A stretch of DNA of 7,546 nt from Chloroflexota bacterium (lineage in GTDB: Bacteria > Chloroflexota > Dehalococcoidia > UBA1151). A program made the position numbers and the translations under genes. Below are positions 1-6,216 of this stretch, piece after piece (the stretch's first letter is position 1; each line of letters opens with the position of its first letter). Under the pieces are notes generated by a model that did no database searches, was not told the origin of the DNA, and saw nothing but the letters and a program-made list of their open reading frames with translations. The stretch is from contig JADFQR010000056.1 of NCBI GenBank assembly GCA_022561735.1, positions 1 through 7,546 on the forward strand. Direction: 5' to 3'.

Positions 1-21
1 GGCCGGCCTCGGCGCAAAGAT

Positions 22-33
22 TTGAGCGCTCAA
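22..33. promoter_or_regulatory. Perfect 12-bp palindrome just upstream of the response regulator
   Basis: TTGAGC followed by GCTCAA forms a perfect 12-base inverted repeat ending one base before the TTG start used for the response regulator. Symmetry of this kind is typical of an operator for a dimeric regulator, possibly the encoded regulator itself. The position, touching the start codon, would also suit a short hairpin affecting translation. No promoter can be assigned because only 34 bases precede the gene. The palindrome is seen directly; the role is inferred. Confidence 0.35.
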
Positions 34-34
34 T

Positions 35-790
35 TTGGACAGCCATAGAAAGCAAAACGGGCTCCCCGGGCTCCAGGGTTCCGGCCCCACCGGGCAAACG
101 GATCAGACCCGGCGACGCGTGCTCGTGGTCGAGGACGAGGTGAACGTCGCGGAGGTCGTCGAGCGCTACCTGCGGCGTGAGGGGTTCGATACCGCCGTCG
201 TCCACGACGGCCAGTCGGCGCTCGACTACCTGTCGTCTGACGGCGCGGACCTCGTCGTGCTGGACCTGATGCTTCCTGTTGTAGACGGTCTGGAAGTAAC
301 GCGACGGATGCGGGCAGCGAACGACAACACCCCGGTAATCATGCTCACGGCGCGCGATGCTGAGACCGACATCGTCCTGGGCCTGGGGCTGGGGGCGGAC
401 GACTACCTCGGCAAGCCGTTCAGCCCGGCGGAGCTAATGGCGCGGGTCCACGCGGTGCTGCGCAGAAGGACGCAGGCCGGCGGGGAGGGAGCCGTGATCC
501 GAGCGGGTGCGCTCGTGATCTCGCCCGAGTACCGGACGGTTGAGCTGAACGGCAACCCGGTTGATCTCACCGCCAAGGAGTTTGACCTGCTGCACTTCCT
601 TGCGGCCAATCCCGGCCGCGTCTACTCACGGGAACAGCTGCTCGACCGGGTGTGGGATTACCGGTATCCGGGGGACACGAGCACAGTGACGGTTCACGTG
701 CGTCGCCTCCGCTCAAAGACCGAGGAAGACCCCGGAAGGCCGAGGCACGTAAAAACTGTATGGGGAGTCGGGTACAAGTTCGACGCATGA
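35..790 (+). CDS. OmpR/PhoB-family two-component response regulator
   Basis: This 251-residue protein is a DNA-binding response regulator that should be phosphorylated by the kinase encoded next to it. An N-terminal tail of about 28 polar residues precedes a receiver domain (about 29-145). The acidic pocket is E33/D34, the phosphoacceptor Asp is D77 in LDLMLP, the switch Thr is T105 in MLTAR, and the conserved Lys is K127 in GKPF. A winged-helix output domain of the OmpR type spans about 152-250, with the motifs LTAKEFDLL, REQLLDRVW, VTVHVRRLRSK and WGVGYKF. The start is a TTG directly after an in-frame stop at 23-25, with no clear Shine-Dalgarno. The next in-frame options are GTG codons at 119 and 125, which would begin inside the first receiver strand. 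The exact start is therefore uncertain, although the family assignment is firm. The kinase gene follows after about 30 bases, so the two are probably co-transcribed. Confidence 0.93.
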   Translation: MDSHRKQNGLPGLQGSGPTGQTDQTRRRVLVVEDEVNVAEVVERYLRREGFDTAVVHDGQSALDYLSSDGADLVVLDLMLPVVDGLEVTRRMRAANDNTPVIMLTARDAETDIVLGLGLGADDYLGKPFSPAELMARVHAVLRRRTQAGGEGAVIRAGALVISPEYRTVELNGNPVDLTAKEFDLLHFLAANPGRVYSREQLLDRVWDYRYPGDTSTVTVHVRRLRSKTEEDPGRPRHVKTVWGVGYKFDA

Positions 791-813
791 ACTCGAGTCG
801 CCCGGTCTGAAAT

Positions 814-819
814 CAGAGG
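814..819 (+). promoter_or_regulatory. Shine-Dalgarno that selects the kinase start at 826
   Basis: The sequence CAGAGG directly abuts an ATG at 820, leaving no spacer, but lies six bases upstream of a second in-frame ATG at 826. Normal ribosome spacing therefore favours 826 and shortens the protein by two residues (Met-Pro). Confidence 0.5.
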
Positions 820-825
820 ATGCCG

Positions 826-2100
826 ATGCCAGGAAAACAGGTCATCAGGGCGGCCGTTGCCGTCGGGGTCAGCGTCTCGTTGGGCGTTGGGCTGACCTTC
901 GCGCTGCTCACGCCGACTATGGGCGACATAAGATCGCTCTTCCTCTACCTGCTAGCCGGCAGCCTGGTCTCCGTCCTCCTGGTCGAGATCGTGCTCAGGT
1001 GGATCCTCTCACGCGGCCATGTCCCGCTGCGGACTGCTCTCATCGGCGCGTTCATGGTGGTGCTGGCGGTCGGATTCGCCAACACGCTGTTCCTCTCCTT
1101 CTTCATGTTCGTGAACATGTCGCACGACCTCCCGATGCTGGCGGCCATCCTGGTCTTCGCCGGGGCGGTGGGCATCTACATGGCGGACAGGCTGGCCGCC
1201 GGGATAGCACGCTCGCTCAGCCGTCTCGCGACGGCGGCGCGCTCGATCAGCTCCGGAGACATGTCCGCCCGCGTTGAAGTGTCCGGCGCGGGAGAGTTAC
1301 GGGATGTGGCTGTTGCGTTTAACGAGATGGCGCAAAACCTGGATGCCGCCGTCCGGCGGCAGGTGGAACTGGAAGAGGGACGGAAAGAGCTGGTCGCCGC
1401 GATCTCCCACGATCTCCGGACCCCGCTGGCTTCAGCGCGGGCGATGCTGGAGGCGATCATCGACGGCGTCGTTGACGAAGAGGCCGAGCGCCGTGACTAC
1501 ATGGATCGCATCAACCGCGAGATCGGCATCCTGTCTTCGCTGGTGGATGACCTGTTCCAGCTATCCCTGCTGGACGCCGGAGCGCTGCGACTGGACATAG
1601 AGCCAACTCCCCTCCAGGAACTGGTCCTGGAGGCGGTACGCGGCATGGAACCGGCGGCTCGGCTCAAGGGGCTGTCGATCAAGACGGACGTGGCCGGAGT
1701 CGGGCCGGTGATGGCGGACGGCCCACGGCTTCAGCGCGTGCTGATGAACCTTTTGCAGAACGCTATCCGCCACACACCCGCGGACGGCTCCGTCACCGTT
1801 CGCGCTCACGAAGAGGGCAACGAGATTGTCGTCGAGGTGACCGATACCGGCAGCGGTATCGACCCCGCAGACCTGCCGCGCATCTGGAACCCGTTCTTCC
1901 GGCCGGAAGCGTCCCGAAGCCGAAGCGGGGATGGCGCGGCTCGCAGCGGCCTTGGACTGGCCATCGCGCGGGCGATCGTCGAGACGCACGGCGGTGAGAT
2001 CACCGCTTCCAGCGTTCCCGGACGCGGCTCCAACTTCCGGTTCACGCTGCCCCGGCCTGTCGGGATTACTACCCGAGATTTGACCGGCACAACGGCATAA
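826..2100 (+). CDS. Membrane sensor histidine kinase (HAMP-HisKA-HATPase)
   Basis: This kinase of 424 residues (426 if it starts at 820) is the likely partner of the upstream response regulator. Four hydrophobic segments lie at about 6-30, 36-61, 68-97 and 102-125. They are joined by short loops, so there is no folded extracytoplasmic sensor. A HAMP linker (about 122-178) follows. The HisKA dimerisation domain carries the phospho-acceptor H195 in AISHDLRTP. The ATPase domain shows N312 in the N box (LLQNAIRHTP), the G1 box at D340-TGSGID, an F-box region NPFFRPE, and the G2 box GLGLA beginning at G375. All catalytic motifs look intact, so an active kinase is expected. The stimulus cannot be read from the sequence. 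The membrane arrangement suggests sensing within or at the membrane. The gene ends 14 bases from the convergent dehydratase-like gene, with no terminator hairpin visible between them. Confidence 0.93.
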   Translation: MPGKQVIRAAVAVGVSVSLGVGLTFALLTPTMGDIRSLFLYLLAGSLVSVLLVEIVLRWILSRGHVPLRTALIGAFMVVLAVGFANTLFLSFFMFVNMSHDLPMLAAILVFAGAVGIYMADRLAAGIARSLSRLATAARSISSGDMSARVEVSGAGELRDVAVAFNEMAQNLDAAVRRQVELEEGRKELVAAISHDLRTPLASARAMLEAIIDGVVDEEAERRDYMDRINREIGILSSLVDDLFQLSLLDAGALRLDIEPTPLQELVLEAVRGMEPAARLKGLSIKTDVAGVGPVMADGPRLQRVLMNLLQNAIRHTPADGSVTVRAHEEGNEIVVEVTDTGSGIDPADLPRIWNPFFRPEASRSRSGDGAARSGLGLAIARAIVETHGGEITASSVPGRGSNFRFTLPRPVGITTRDLTGTTA

Positions 2101-2114
2101 ACCGATCGGGGCGC

Positions 2115-3287
2115 TCAGTCGTCCTGGCCGCGCTTTGACCAGTCGTCCTTCTCAAACATCTGGAGCCCCGGGTCCTGGATAATCCCGTCCACGATCACGG
2201 GCGGGTGGGCGAGAATGTAGTCCTCGTCCAGCTCGATCCCCCAACCCGGTCCTTCCGGCGCGCTGAACACGCCGTCAACTACCTCCGGGTAGTTGCTGCC
2301 CGCCTGCTTCACACCCGGGTCCGCAAAGTCGTTGAAGTGCTCCAGTATCTTGCCGTTCCGAAGCGTAAGGCTCAGGTGAAGAGCCGCCATCGTGGACACG
2401 ATGCCGCCAACGTTGTGTGGAGCGACCATGATCGAGTAAGTCTCGGCGGCCGCTGCGATCTTTTTGGTCTCGAGTATCCCGCCGCACTGCGTGATATCCG
2501 GCTGGATGATGTCGACCGCTCCGCTCTGCCAGAGCGCCACGAACTCCTGCGCCCCGTAAAGGCGTTCGCCGGTCGCTATCGGCAGGTACGTGTGCTGCCG
2601 CACCGACTTTAACGCCGGAATGTCCCCGGGGCGCGTCGGCTCCTCGATCCACGCCGGGCTGTACTTCTCTACGTGCCGGGCGATCTCGCGCGCCTGCGCC
2701 GGGGTGAACCGGCCGTGCATCTCCAGCATGATCTGTGCGCGCGTCCCCGCCACGGACGCTACGGCTTCGATAAGGTCCATCGAGGTATGGAACTGCTCGC
2801 GCGTCAACTCAAGGTCCCCGTTGCCGAACGGGTCAAACTTCATCCCGCGGTACCCGCGGTCGATCACCCGTGTCGCCGCCGATGCGAACTCTTCCGGGGA
2901 CCGCTCCACCGTGTACCAGCCGTTGGCGTACGCCGGCACCGTGTCCCTGACCTTGCCGCCGAGCAGGTTGTAGACCGGCTGGCCGCACGCCTTGCCGATG
3001 ATGTCCCAGCAGGCCAGCTCAACAAGCGCTATCCCGGTGTGAATCACCTCGCCCGGCTTCCCGAAGTCGAGCAGCGTCATGCGCCGGAACAGCGCCTCCA
3101 CGTCAAACGGGCTGTGGCCGACGAAGTGCCGCTGGGCGTCCTTGAGATACTCAATGACGGTGTGGGTTTTCCCAAGGACGCGGGCCTCGCCCACCCCGGT
3201 CAATCCCTCATCAGTCTCCAGGATCAGATAGGTCAGATTCCTCCACGGTGTGCCGAGGACGAGCGTTCGGAAGCCGGTGATCTTCAT
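2115..3287 (-). CDS. Enolase-superfamily (mandelate racemase/muconate lactonizing) enzyme, D-galactonate dehydratase-like
   Basis: This 390-residue protein has the normal length and two-part layout of the family: an N-terminal capping domain (about 1-115) and a (beta/alpha)-barrel. Such enzymes abstract the alpha-proton of a carboxylate substrate with Mg2+ stabilising the enolate; many are sugar-acid dehydratases. Compared from memory with E. coli galactonate dehydratase, the visible equivalents are H191 in EMHGR, metal ligands E215 (IEEP) and E241 (ATGER), the D264 (QPDIT) and H291 (PHN) dyad, and E316 (LEHF). The first metal ligand is E189 where that enzyme has Asp. The second-strand motif is K150-F-D rather than the KxK of mandelate racemase. 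These features favour a dehydratase over a racemase, but the substrate cannot be named. The ATG at 3287 follows only a weak GAAAG-like ribosome site. The gene is divergent from a ThuA-like gene, which fits carbohydrate metabolism. Confidence 0.88.
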   Translation of the reverse strand: MKITGFRTLVLGTPWRNLTYLILETDEGLTGVGEARVLGKTHTVIEYLKDAQRHFVGHSPFDVEALFRRMTLLDFGKPGEVIHTGIALVELACWDIIGKACGQPVYNLLGGKVRDTVPAYANGWYTVERSPEEFASAATRVIDRGYRGMKFDPFGNGDLELTREQFHTSMDLIEAVASVAGTRAQIMLEMHGRFTPAQAREIARHVEKYSPAWIEEPTRPGDIPALKSVRQHTYLPIATGERLYGAQEFVALWQSGAVDIIQPDITQCGGILETKKIAAAAETYSIMVAPHNVGGIVSTMAALHLSLTLRNGKILEHFNDFADPGVKQAGSNYPEVVDGVFSAPEGPGWGIELDEDYILAHPPVIVDGIIQDPGLQMFEKDDWSKRGQDD

Positions 3288-3583
3288 AAAGGGCTTTCTG
3301 CCAGTGGTATTGCCCGGTAGGTGTGCGAGCAGGTGTTGGAAGGTTCAACCCGTTAAAGCGGTGGGCGGCTGATATTCTAGGCGTCCCGAACCCTGGTCCC
3401 ACGGATTACTGGGTTCCGTTCCCGGAACGAGTCCCTTGAAATTGGACTTTGGAAAGCGAATCCGGGGGCAGGGGCGATTTCTAAAATCATCCCGGGTAAA
3501 CGACGGCATCCAGTTCAGTCATCTTTGGAAACCCGCGGGCACAATCGGAATCCACCAGCGAGAACCGCACCAAGGCACATCTT
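3288..3583. promoter_or_regulatory. Divergent intergenic region between dehydratase-like gene and ThuA-like gene
   Basis: This 296-base spacer should hold the promoters of both flanking genes. On the minus strand a TAGAAT hexamer (plus-strand 3374-3379) is a plausible -10 for the dehydratase-like gene, but its -35 (GTGGGA at 17-base spacing) is poor. On the plus strand TAAAAT at 3482-3487 is a possible -10 for the ThuA-like gene, with no convincing -35. An inverted repeat GTTCCG-TTCC-CGGAAC lies at 3413-3428 between them, and GAACCC (3388-3393) can pair with GGGTTC (3411-3416). These may be operator half-sites. No tRNA or convincing small gene was found here. Confidence 0.35.
3413..3428. repeat. 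Inverted repeat GTTCCG-N4-CGGAAC in divergent promoter region
   Basis: Six-base arms around a TTCC centre form a near-central symmetric element between the two divergent genes. It could be an operator for a local regulator of both genes. The symmetry is seen directly; the function is inferred, and six-base arms can arise by chance in GC-rich DNA. Confidence 0.3.
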
Positions 3584-4234
3584 ATGAACCTACTTCTCTT
3601 GAGCGGCGGCAGCCACCCCTACAGTGAGACCACCCCGATACTGGCCGGTTTCCTGAAAGCGGCCGGTTACTCGGTAGACGTCAGCGACTTTGCGTTTGAG
3701 TTGAACGTGCCGTCCACGGACGGCTACGACGCTATCGTGCTTAATACGCGTCGCCGTGATGACTCAAACAACAACCTGTCCGAAATCCAGCGCGAGAACC
3801 TGCGCAAATTCGTGAGTGATGGCAACGGCCTGGTCTCGGTCCACATCTCGCCCGACTCGTGTCCCGACTGGCCGGAAATGAAGAAGCTCACCGGCGGGGG
3901 CTTGGTGTCAGGCACAAGCAACCACCCACCCTTCGGCCGCTTCACCGTCAACATCAAAAACCCGGAGCACCCGTGCGCGGCCGGGTTGACCGATTTCGAG
4001 ACCGACGACGAAAGTTACTGCGACCTGGACCTGCAACCGGGGATAGACGTGTTCATGTCTGCGATGATCGAGGGCGTAGAGCGCCCGATGGCGTGGACGC
4101 ACAAGTACGGCAAGGGCCGGGTGTTCAATACTTCACTCGGACACGCCGGCGTCAGCATGCGGAACCCGTCCTTCCAGAAGCACCTCCTGAACGGGGTTGA
4201 CTGGGCGACTGCCGGTTCTCAGGTAACGTCTTAG
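3584..4234 (+). CDS. ThuA-like domain protein (glutamine-amidotransferase-like fold)
   Basis: This 216-residue protein consists of a single ThuA-like domain, related to class I glutamine-amidotransferase folds. Recognisable family blocks are the N-terminal strand LLLLSGG followed by H11, YDAIVLNTR, the nucleophile-elbow-like segment GLVSVHI with H87, LTGG, the NPEHP block with H129, D142-E143-S-Y (usually DE-x-Y), the PMAW and KYGKGRVF block, LGH with H187, and VDWA at the C-terminus. The elbow has no Cys, so classical glutaminase activity is not expected. ThuA proteins are linked to trehalose and related sugar utilisation, but the biochemical activity of most members is unclear. There is no signal peptide, so it is probably cytoplasmic. 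The ATG at 3584 has a weak AAGG eight bases upstream. It is the divergent neighbour of the sugar-acid-type enolase-superfamily gene, which suggests a shared carbohydrate pathway. Confidence 0.85.
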   Translation: MNLLLLSGGSHPYSETTPILAGFLKAAGYSVDVSDFAFELNVPSTDGYDAIVLNTRRRDDSNNNLSEIQRENLRKFVSDGNGLVSVHISPDSCPDWPEMKKLTGGGLVSGTSNHPPFGRFTVNIKNPEHPCAAGLTDFETDDESYCDLDLQPGIDVFMSAMIEGVERPMAWTHKYGKGRVFNTSLGHAGVSMRNPSFQKHLLNGVDWATAGSQVTS

Positions 4235-4381
4235 AACTCCTGCCCGGAGAGGTTGGGCGGCGGGCACGGACAGAGGTTCCGGCATGGGATCATGGGATTG
4301 GCATCGACGGCAGATTTCGGGCTGGCGCCGCATTGCAGGGGCGATGTTCCCGGCCTCTACGATGCCGCTGACGGGCGAGGC

Positions 4382-4393
4382 CGTTCAGGAACG
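4382..4393. repeat. Short palindrome CGTTC-AG-GAACG
   Basis: A 12-base inverted repeat with five-base arms and a two-base centre lies about 185 bases before mtnA. It may be an operator for the mtnA transcript or a chance palindrome. Its arms are too closely spaced for the GAAC-N4-GTTC type LexA box. Confidence 0.2.
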
Positions 4394-4475
4394 CCGCCGG
4401 TAGTCTCTGGGATAGTTACTCAGCGGCATTCAGATCAGGGCCGGGTTCTGAGGGGATAACGCCGGGGCGACGTAT

Positions 4476-4541
4476 CCGGGACATCCAGTCCCGGGTTTGT
4501 CACTGGATGTCCGGCGAGATTTACCGCACTCTTCCCGGGAC
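4476..4541 (+). promoter_or_regulatory. Candidate cis-regulatory RNA: mutually exclusive hairpins before mtnA
   Basis: Two stems share bases. Hairpin 1 pairs CCGGGAC (4476-4482) with GTCCCGG (4488-4494) around a five-base loop and is followed by GTTTGT. Hairpin 2 pairs GGACATCCAGT (4479-4489) with ACTGGATGTCC (4502-4512), 11 perfect pairs, around a 12-base loop. They cannot coexist. Hairpin 2 leaves CCCGGG free in its loop, where it can pair with CCCGGGAC at 4534-4541 as a pseudoknot. A further CGGGAC lies at 4556-4561, just before the ribosome site. The whole array sits within about 100 bases of the mtnA start. The pairings are read directly from the sequence; a switching or attenuation role is inferred. 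It matches no riboswitch class that I recognise. Confidence 0.45.
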
Positions 4542-4565
4542 GGCGGCAGAACGTACGGGACTACC

Positions 4566-4569
4566 GGAG
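4566..4569 (+). promoter_or_regulatory. Shine-Dalgarno GGAG selecting the TTG start of mtnA
   Basis: GGAG lies seven bases before the TTG at 4577, which is ideal spacing and supports this non-ATG start. It lies 24 bases after a CCCGGGAC copy that can take part in leader pairing, so its accessibility could depend on leader structure. Confidence 0.55.
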
Positions 4570-4576
4570 CGGCGAC

Positions 4577-5635
4577 TTGAAAGTTAACGGCAAGGACTAT
4601 CGCGCTACCTGGTGGGACGGAGACGCCGTCGGGTTTATCGACCAGCGCCTCCTCCCACACCGGTTTGAGACGGCGACGGCACGGACGCTGGCGCAGGTAG
4701 CCGAAGCGATACGTAACATGGCCGTTCGCGGAGCGCCGACGATTGGCGTGATGGGCGCGTACGGCATGGCACTGGCAGCGCGTAACGGGGACTCGCTTGC
4801 CGCCGCCTACGACACGCTGCTGCACACGCGGCCCACGGCGATCAATCTGAAGGTCGGGCTGGACGCCGTGAGGTCGGTATCGCCGGACCCGGTCGCCATG
4901 CTTGATGCGGCGCGTGCGCACGATGACGCGGAGGTGGCGGCAGCGCGCTCGATCGGCGGTCACGGCGCGGCTTTGCTGACGCATGGCTCGCGCGTGCTCA
5001 CCCACTGCAACGCCGGTTGGATGGCGGCCCAGGACTGGGGGACAGCTACTTCTCCCATCTACACGGCCGCACGCGAGGGGCTGAGCCCGTTCGTCTGGGT
5101 CTCGGAGACCCGTCCGCGGCTCCAGGGCGCCCGTATCACCGCGTGGGAAATGGTGCAGGAGGGTATCGACCACCGCCTCATTGCGGACGGCGCAAGCGCC
5201 CAGTTGATGCGGCAGCGGCGCGTGGACATCGTGATAACCGGGGCCGACCGGATAGCCGCCAACGGCGACACCGCCAACAAGATCGGCACCTACTCGCACG
5301 CGCTGGCCGCAAGGGCTAACGGCGTCCCGTTCTACATCGCCGCGCCGCTAACCACGTTCGACCGCGACACGCCGGACGGCGAGGCCATACCCATCGAGGA
5401 ACGGAGCGAAGACGAGGTCATATTCGTGGAGGGATTGAACGACGATGGCGTGGTTCAGCGGGTGAGGGTGCCGCCCGGGGAGACGCTCGCCATCAACCCG
5501 GCGTTTGACGTCACTCCTGCGGACCTGATCACCGGCTTCATCACGGAGGTCGGCGTCATTCCGGCCACCGGGGACGGAATCGCTGACGCATTCAGGCGGC
5601 CGCGACCGGTCGTCACAAAGCGGGAAAGCGGCTAA
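4577..5635 (+). CDS. mtnA: S-methyl-5-thioribose-1-phosphate isomerase
   Basis: The enzyme converts the aldose methylthioribose-1-phosphate into methylthioribulose-1-phosphate in the cytoplasmic methionine salvage pathway. The 352-residue length is normal for the family. Diagnostic blocks are R51-G-A-P in VRGAPTIGVMGAYG, the catalytic Cys C144 in LTHCNAG, VSETRPRLQGARITAWE, the catalytic Asp D224 in ITGADRIAANGDTANKIGT, PFYIAAPLTTFD and INPAFDVTPADLITGFITE. The Cys/Asp pair and the NGDTANKIGT block separate true MtnA from the related eIF2B-alpha proteins. The TTG start is supported by GGAG at 4566. No other salvage gene is in the window, so the rest of the pathway must lie elsewhere, or the enzyme may work in a shortened route for 5-deoxyribose-type by-products. 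The upstream leader is strongly structured. The stop codon interlocks with that of the convergent response regulator. Confidence 0.94.
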   Translation: MKVNGKDYRATWWDGDAVGFIDQRLLPHRFETATARTLAQVAEAIRNMAVRGAPTIGVMGAYGMALAARNGDSLAAAYDTLLHTRPTAINLKVGLDAVRSVSPDPVAMLDAARAHDDAEVAAARSIGGHGAALLTHGSRVLTHCNAGWMAAQDWGTATSPIYTAAREGLSPFVWVSETRPRLQGARITAWEMVQEGIDHRLIADGASAQLMRQRRVDIVITGADRIAANGDTANKIGTYSHALAARANGVPFYIAAPLTTFDRDTPDGEAIPIEERSEDEVIFVEGLNDDGVVQRVRVPPGETLAINPAFDVTPADLITGFITEVGVIPATGDGIADAFRRPRPVVTKRESG

Positions 5636-6000
5636 TCCGGCTCCAGTGCGTTCTTGACCGCTGCTTCCAGGCCGCCCTCGTCCCAGGGCTTGTTCAGGTA
5701 ATCGGTGGCCCCGAGTTCTCTGGCAAGGACCCTGTCATCGGAGCCGCGCCGCGCGGTCAGGACCACCACCGGCACATTTGAGAGATCTTCGTCACTCTTC
5801 AACTGCCGGAGCGTCTCGAAACCGTCCATGCGCGGCATCATCAGGTCCAGGAGAATCAGGTCCGGCTTGTGTGCGCGCGCAGCGTCCAGCCCTACGTCAC
5901 CGTCGGAAGCCTCTTCAACCTCGTACCCCTCGTCTCTGAGGAGCGTGGTCAGGGCCATGCGCACGTCCGGGTTATCGTCCACAACAAGAATCAGTTGCAC
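5632..6000 (-). CDS. Single-domain (CheY/DivK-like) response regulator
   Basis: This 122-residue protein is a stand-alone receiver with no output domain. The acidic pair is D8/D9 in LVVDDN, the phosphoacceptor is D52 in LLDLMMP, the switch Thr is T82 in VVLTAR, and the conserved Lys is K104 in LNKPW. Y101 occupies the aromatic switch position. All phosphorylation residues are present, so it should act by binding partner proteins or as a phosphorelay shuttle. No kinase adjoins it; the kinase at 826-2100 already has its own regulator. Translation starts at a GTG (5998-6000) with no clear Shine-Dalgarno. No ATG, GTG or TTG occurs upstream in frame before the stop at 6118-6120. The gene overlaps the mtnA stop by four bases in convergent orientation. 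Confidence 0.9.
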   Translation of the reverse strand: MQLILVVDDNPDVRMALTTLLRDEGYEVEEASDGDVGLDAARAHKPDLILLDLMMPRMDGFETLRQLKSDEDLSNVPVVVLTARRGSDDRVLARELGATDYLNKPWDEGGLEAAVKNALEPD

Positions 6001-6161
6001 TATGAAATATCCAGTACCGTCATCACCCGCCCGCCTACAGCTCGGCGCGACTATATGACATGCGGCGGGTTTACCAGACTGGCACAGTGGCCCCCGGTTC
6101 GCCCACTGCCGTTTCCCCTAGCTTATCAGGGCGATACCGACGGAACCGGATGCCGTGGCAG

Positions 6162-6177
6162 CGAGTAGATATACTCG
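6162..6177. promoter_or_regulatory. Palindrome CGAGTA-GATA-TACTCG overlapping a -10-like hexamer
   Basis: Six-base perfect arms around GATA enclose the hexamer TATACT. If that hexamer is the promoter of the GIY-YIG-like gene, a dimeric regulator bound here would block RNA polymerase. The symmetry is seen directly; its role is inferred. Confidence 0.3.
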
Positions 6178-6196
6178 GCGCACCCTGCGTTCACTG

Positions 6197-6216
6197 ACAC
6201 GTATGAACACGTACCG
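6197..6216 (+). repeat. 10-bp-spaced direct repeat ACACGTA
   Basis: ACACGTA occurs at 6197-6203 and again at 6207-6213, exactly one helical turn apart, as the units ACACGTATGA and ACACGTACCG. Tandem half-sites on one face of the helix resemble OmpR-type binding sites, though only two copies are present. An overlapping inverted repeat GTTCA (6189-6193) and TGAAC (6204-6208) was also noted. Confidence 0.3.

Larger units (their letters stand above)
4235..4576 (+). other. Long non-coding leader upstream of mtnA
   Basis: This stretch of 342 bases has no credible gene. Its first two thirds contain only small elements: an imperfect tandem ATGGGAT pair at 4284-4298 and a palindrome CGTTC-AG-GAACG at 4382-4393. 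The last 100 bases hold strong overlapping hairpins, listed separately. I looked for the conserved core of the SAM-I riboswitch, common before methionine-salvage genes in other phyla, and did not see it. No clear -35/-10 pair was identified. Confidence 0.4.

Noticed and set aside
1561..1989. A 142-codon minus-strand frame inside the kinase gene
   Set aside because: It is antisense to the conserved ATPase domain and shows no motif.
2673..3320. A 215-codon plus-strand frame opposite the enolase-superfamily gene
   Set aside because: It is fully antisense to a well-supported gene and its composition is typical of a shadow frame (many Arg, Ala, Val, Leu) with no recognisable motif.
3385..3435. 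tRNA or T-box-like element around the GGTTC sequence
   Set aside because: The GGGTTCCG segment resembles a T-arm only superficially. No acceptor, D or anticodon stems can be built around it.
3436..3627. A 63-codon plus-strand frame in the divergent spacer overlapping the ThuA-like start
   Set aside because: It begins with TTG without a ribosome site, is polar and unstructured, and overlaps the ThuA-like gene out of frame.
4253..4459. A 68-codon frame in the mtnA leader
   Set aside because: It has a TTG start with no spaced Shine-Dalgarno and Gly/Arg-rich composition, and shows no similarity to any leader peptide that I recognise.
4235..4576. SAM-I riboswitch or similar known aptamer before mtnA
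   Set aside because: The conserved core segments of SAM-I could not be found, and the stems present do not match its arrangement.
4430..5299. A 289-codon open frame on the minus strand across mtnA
   Set aside because: It lies antisense to a clearly recognised MtnA, is rich in Arg, Gly and Pro as expected of a GC-rich shadow frame, and shows no domain motif.
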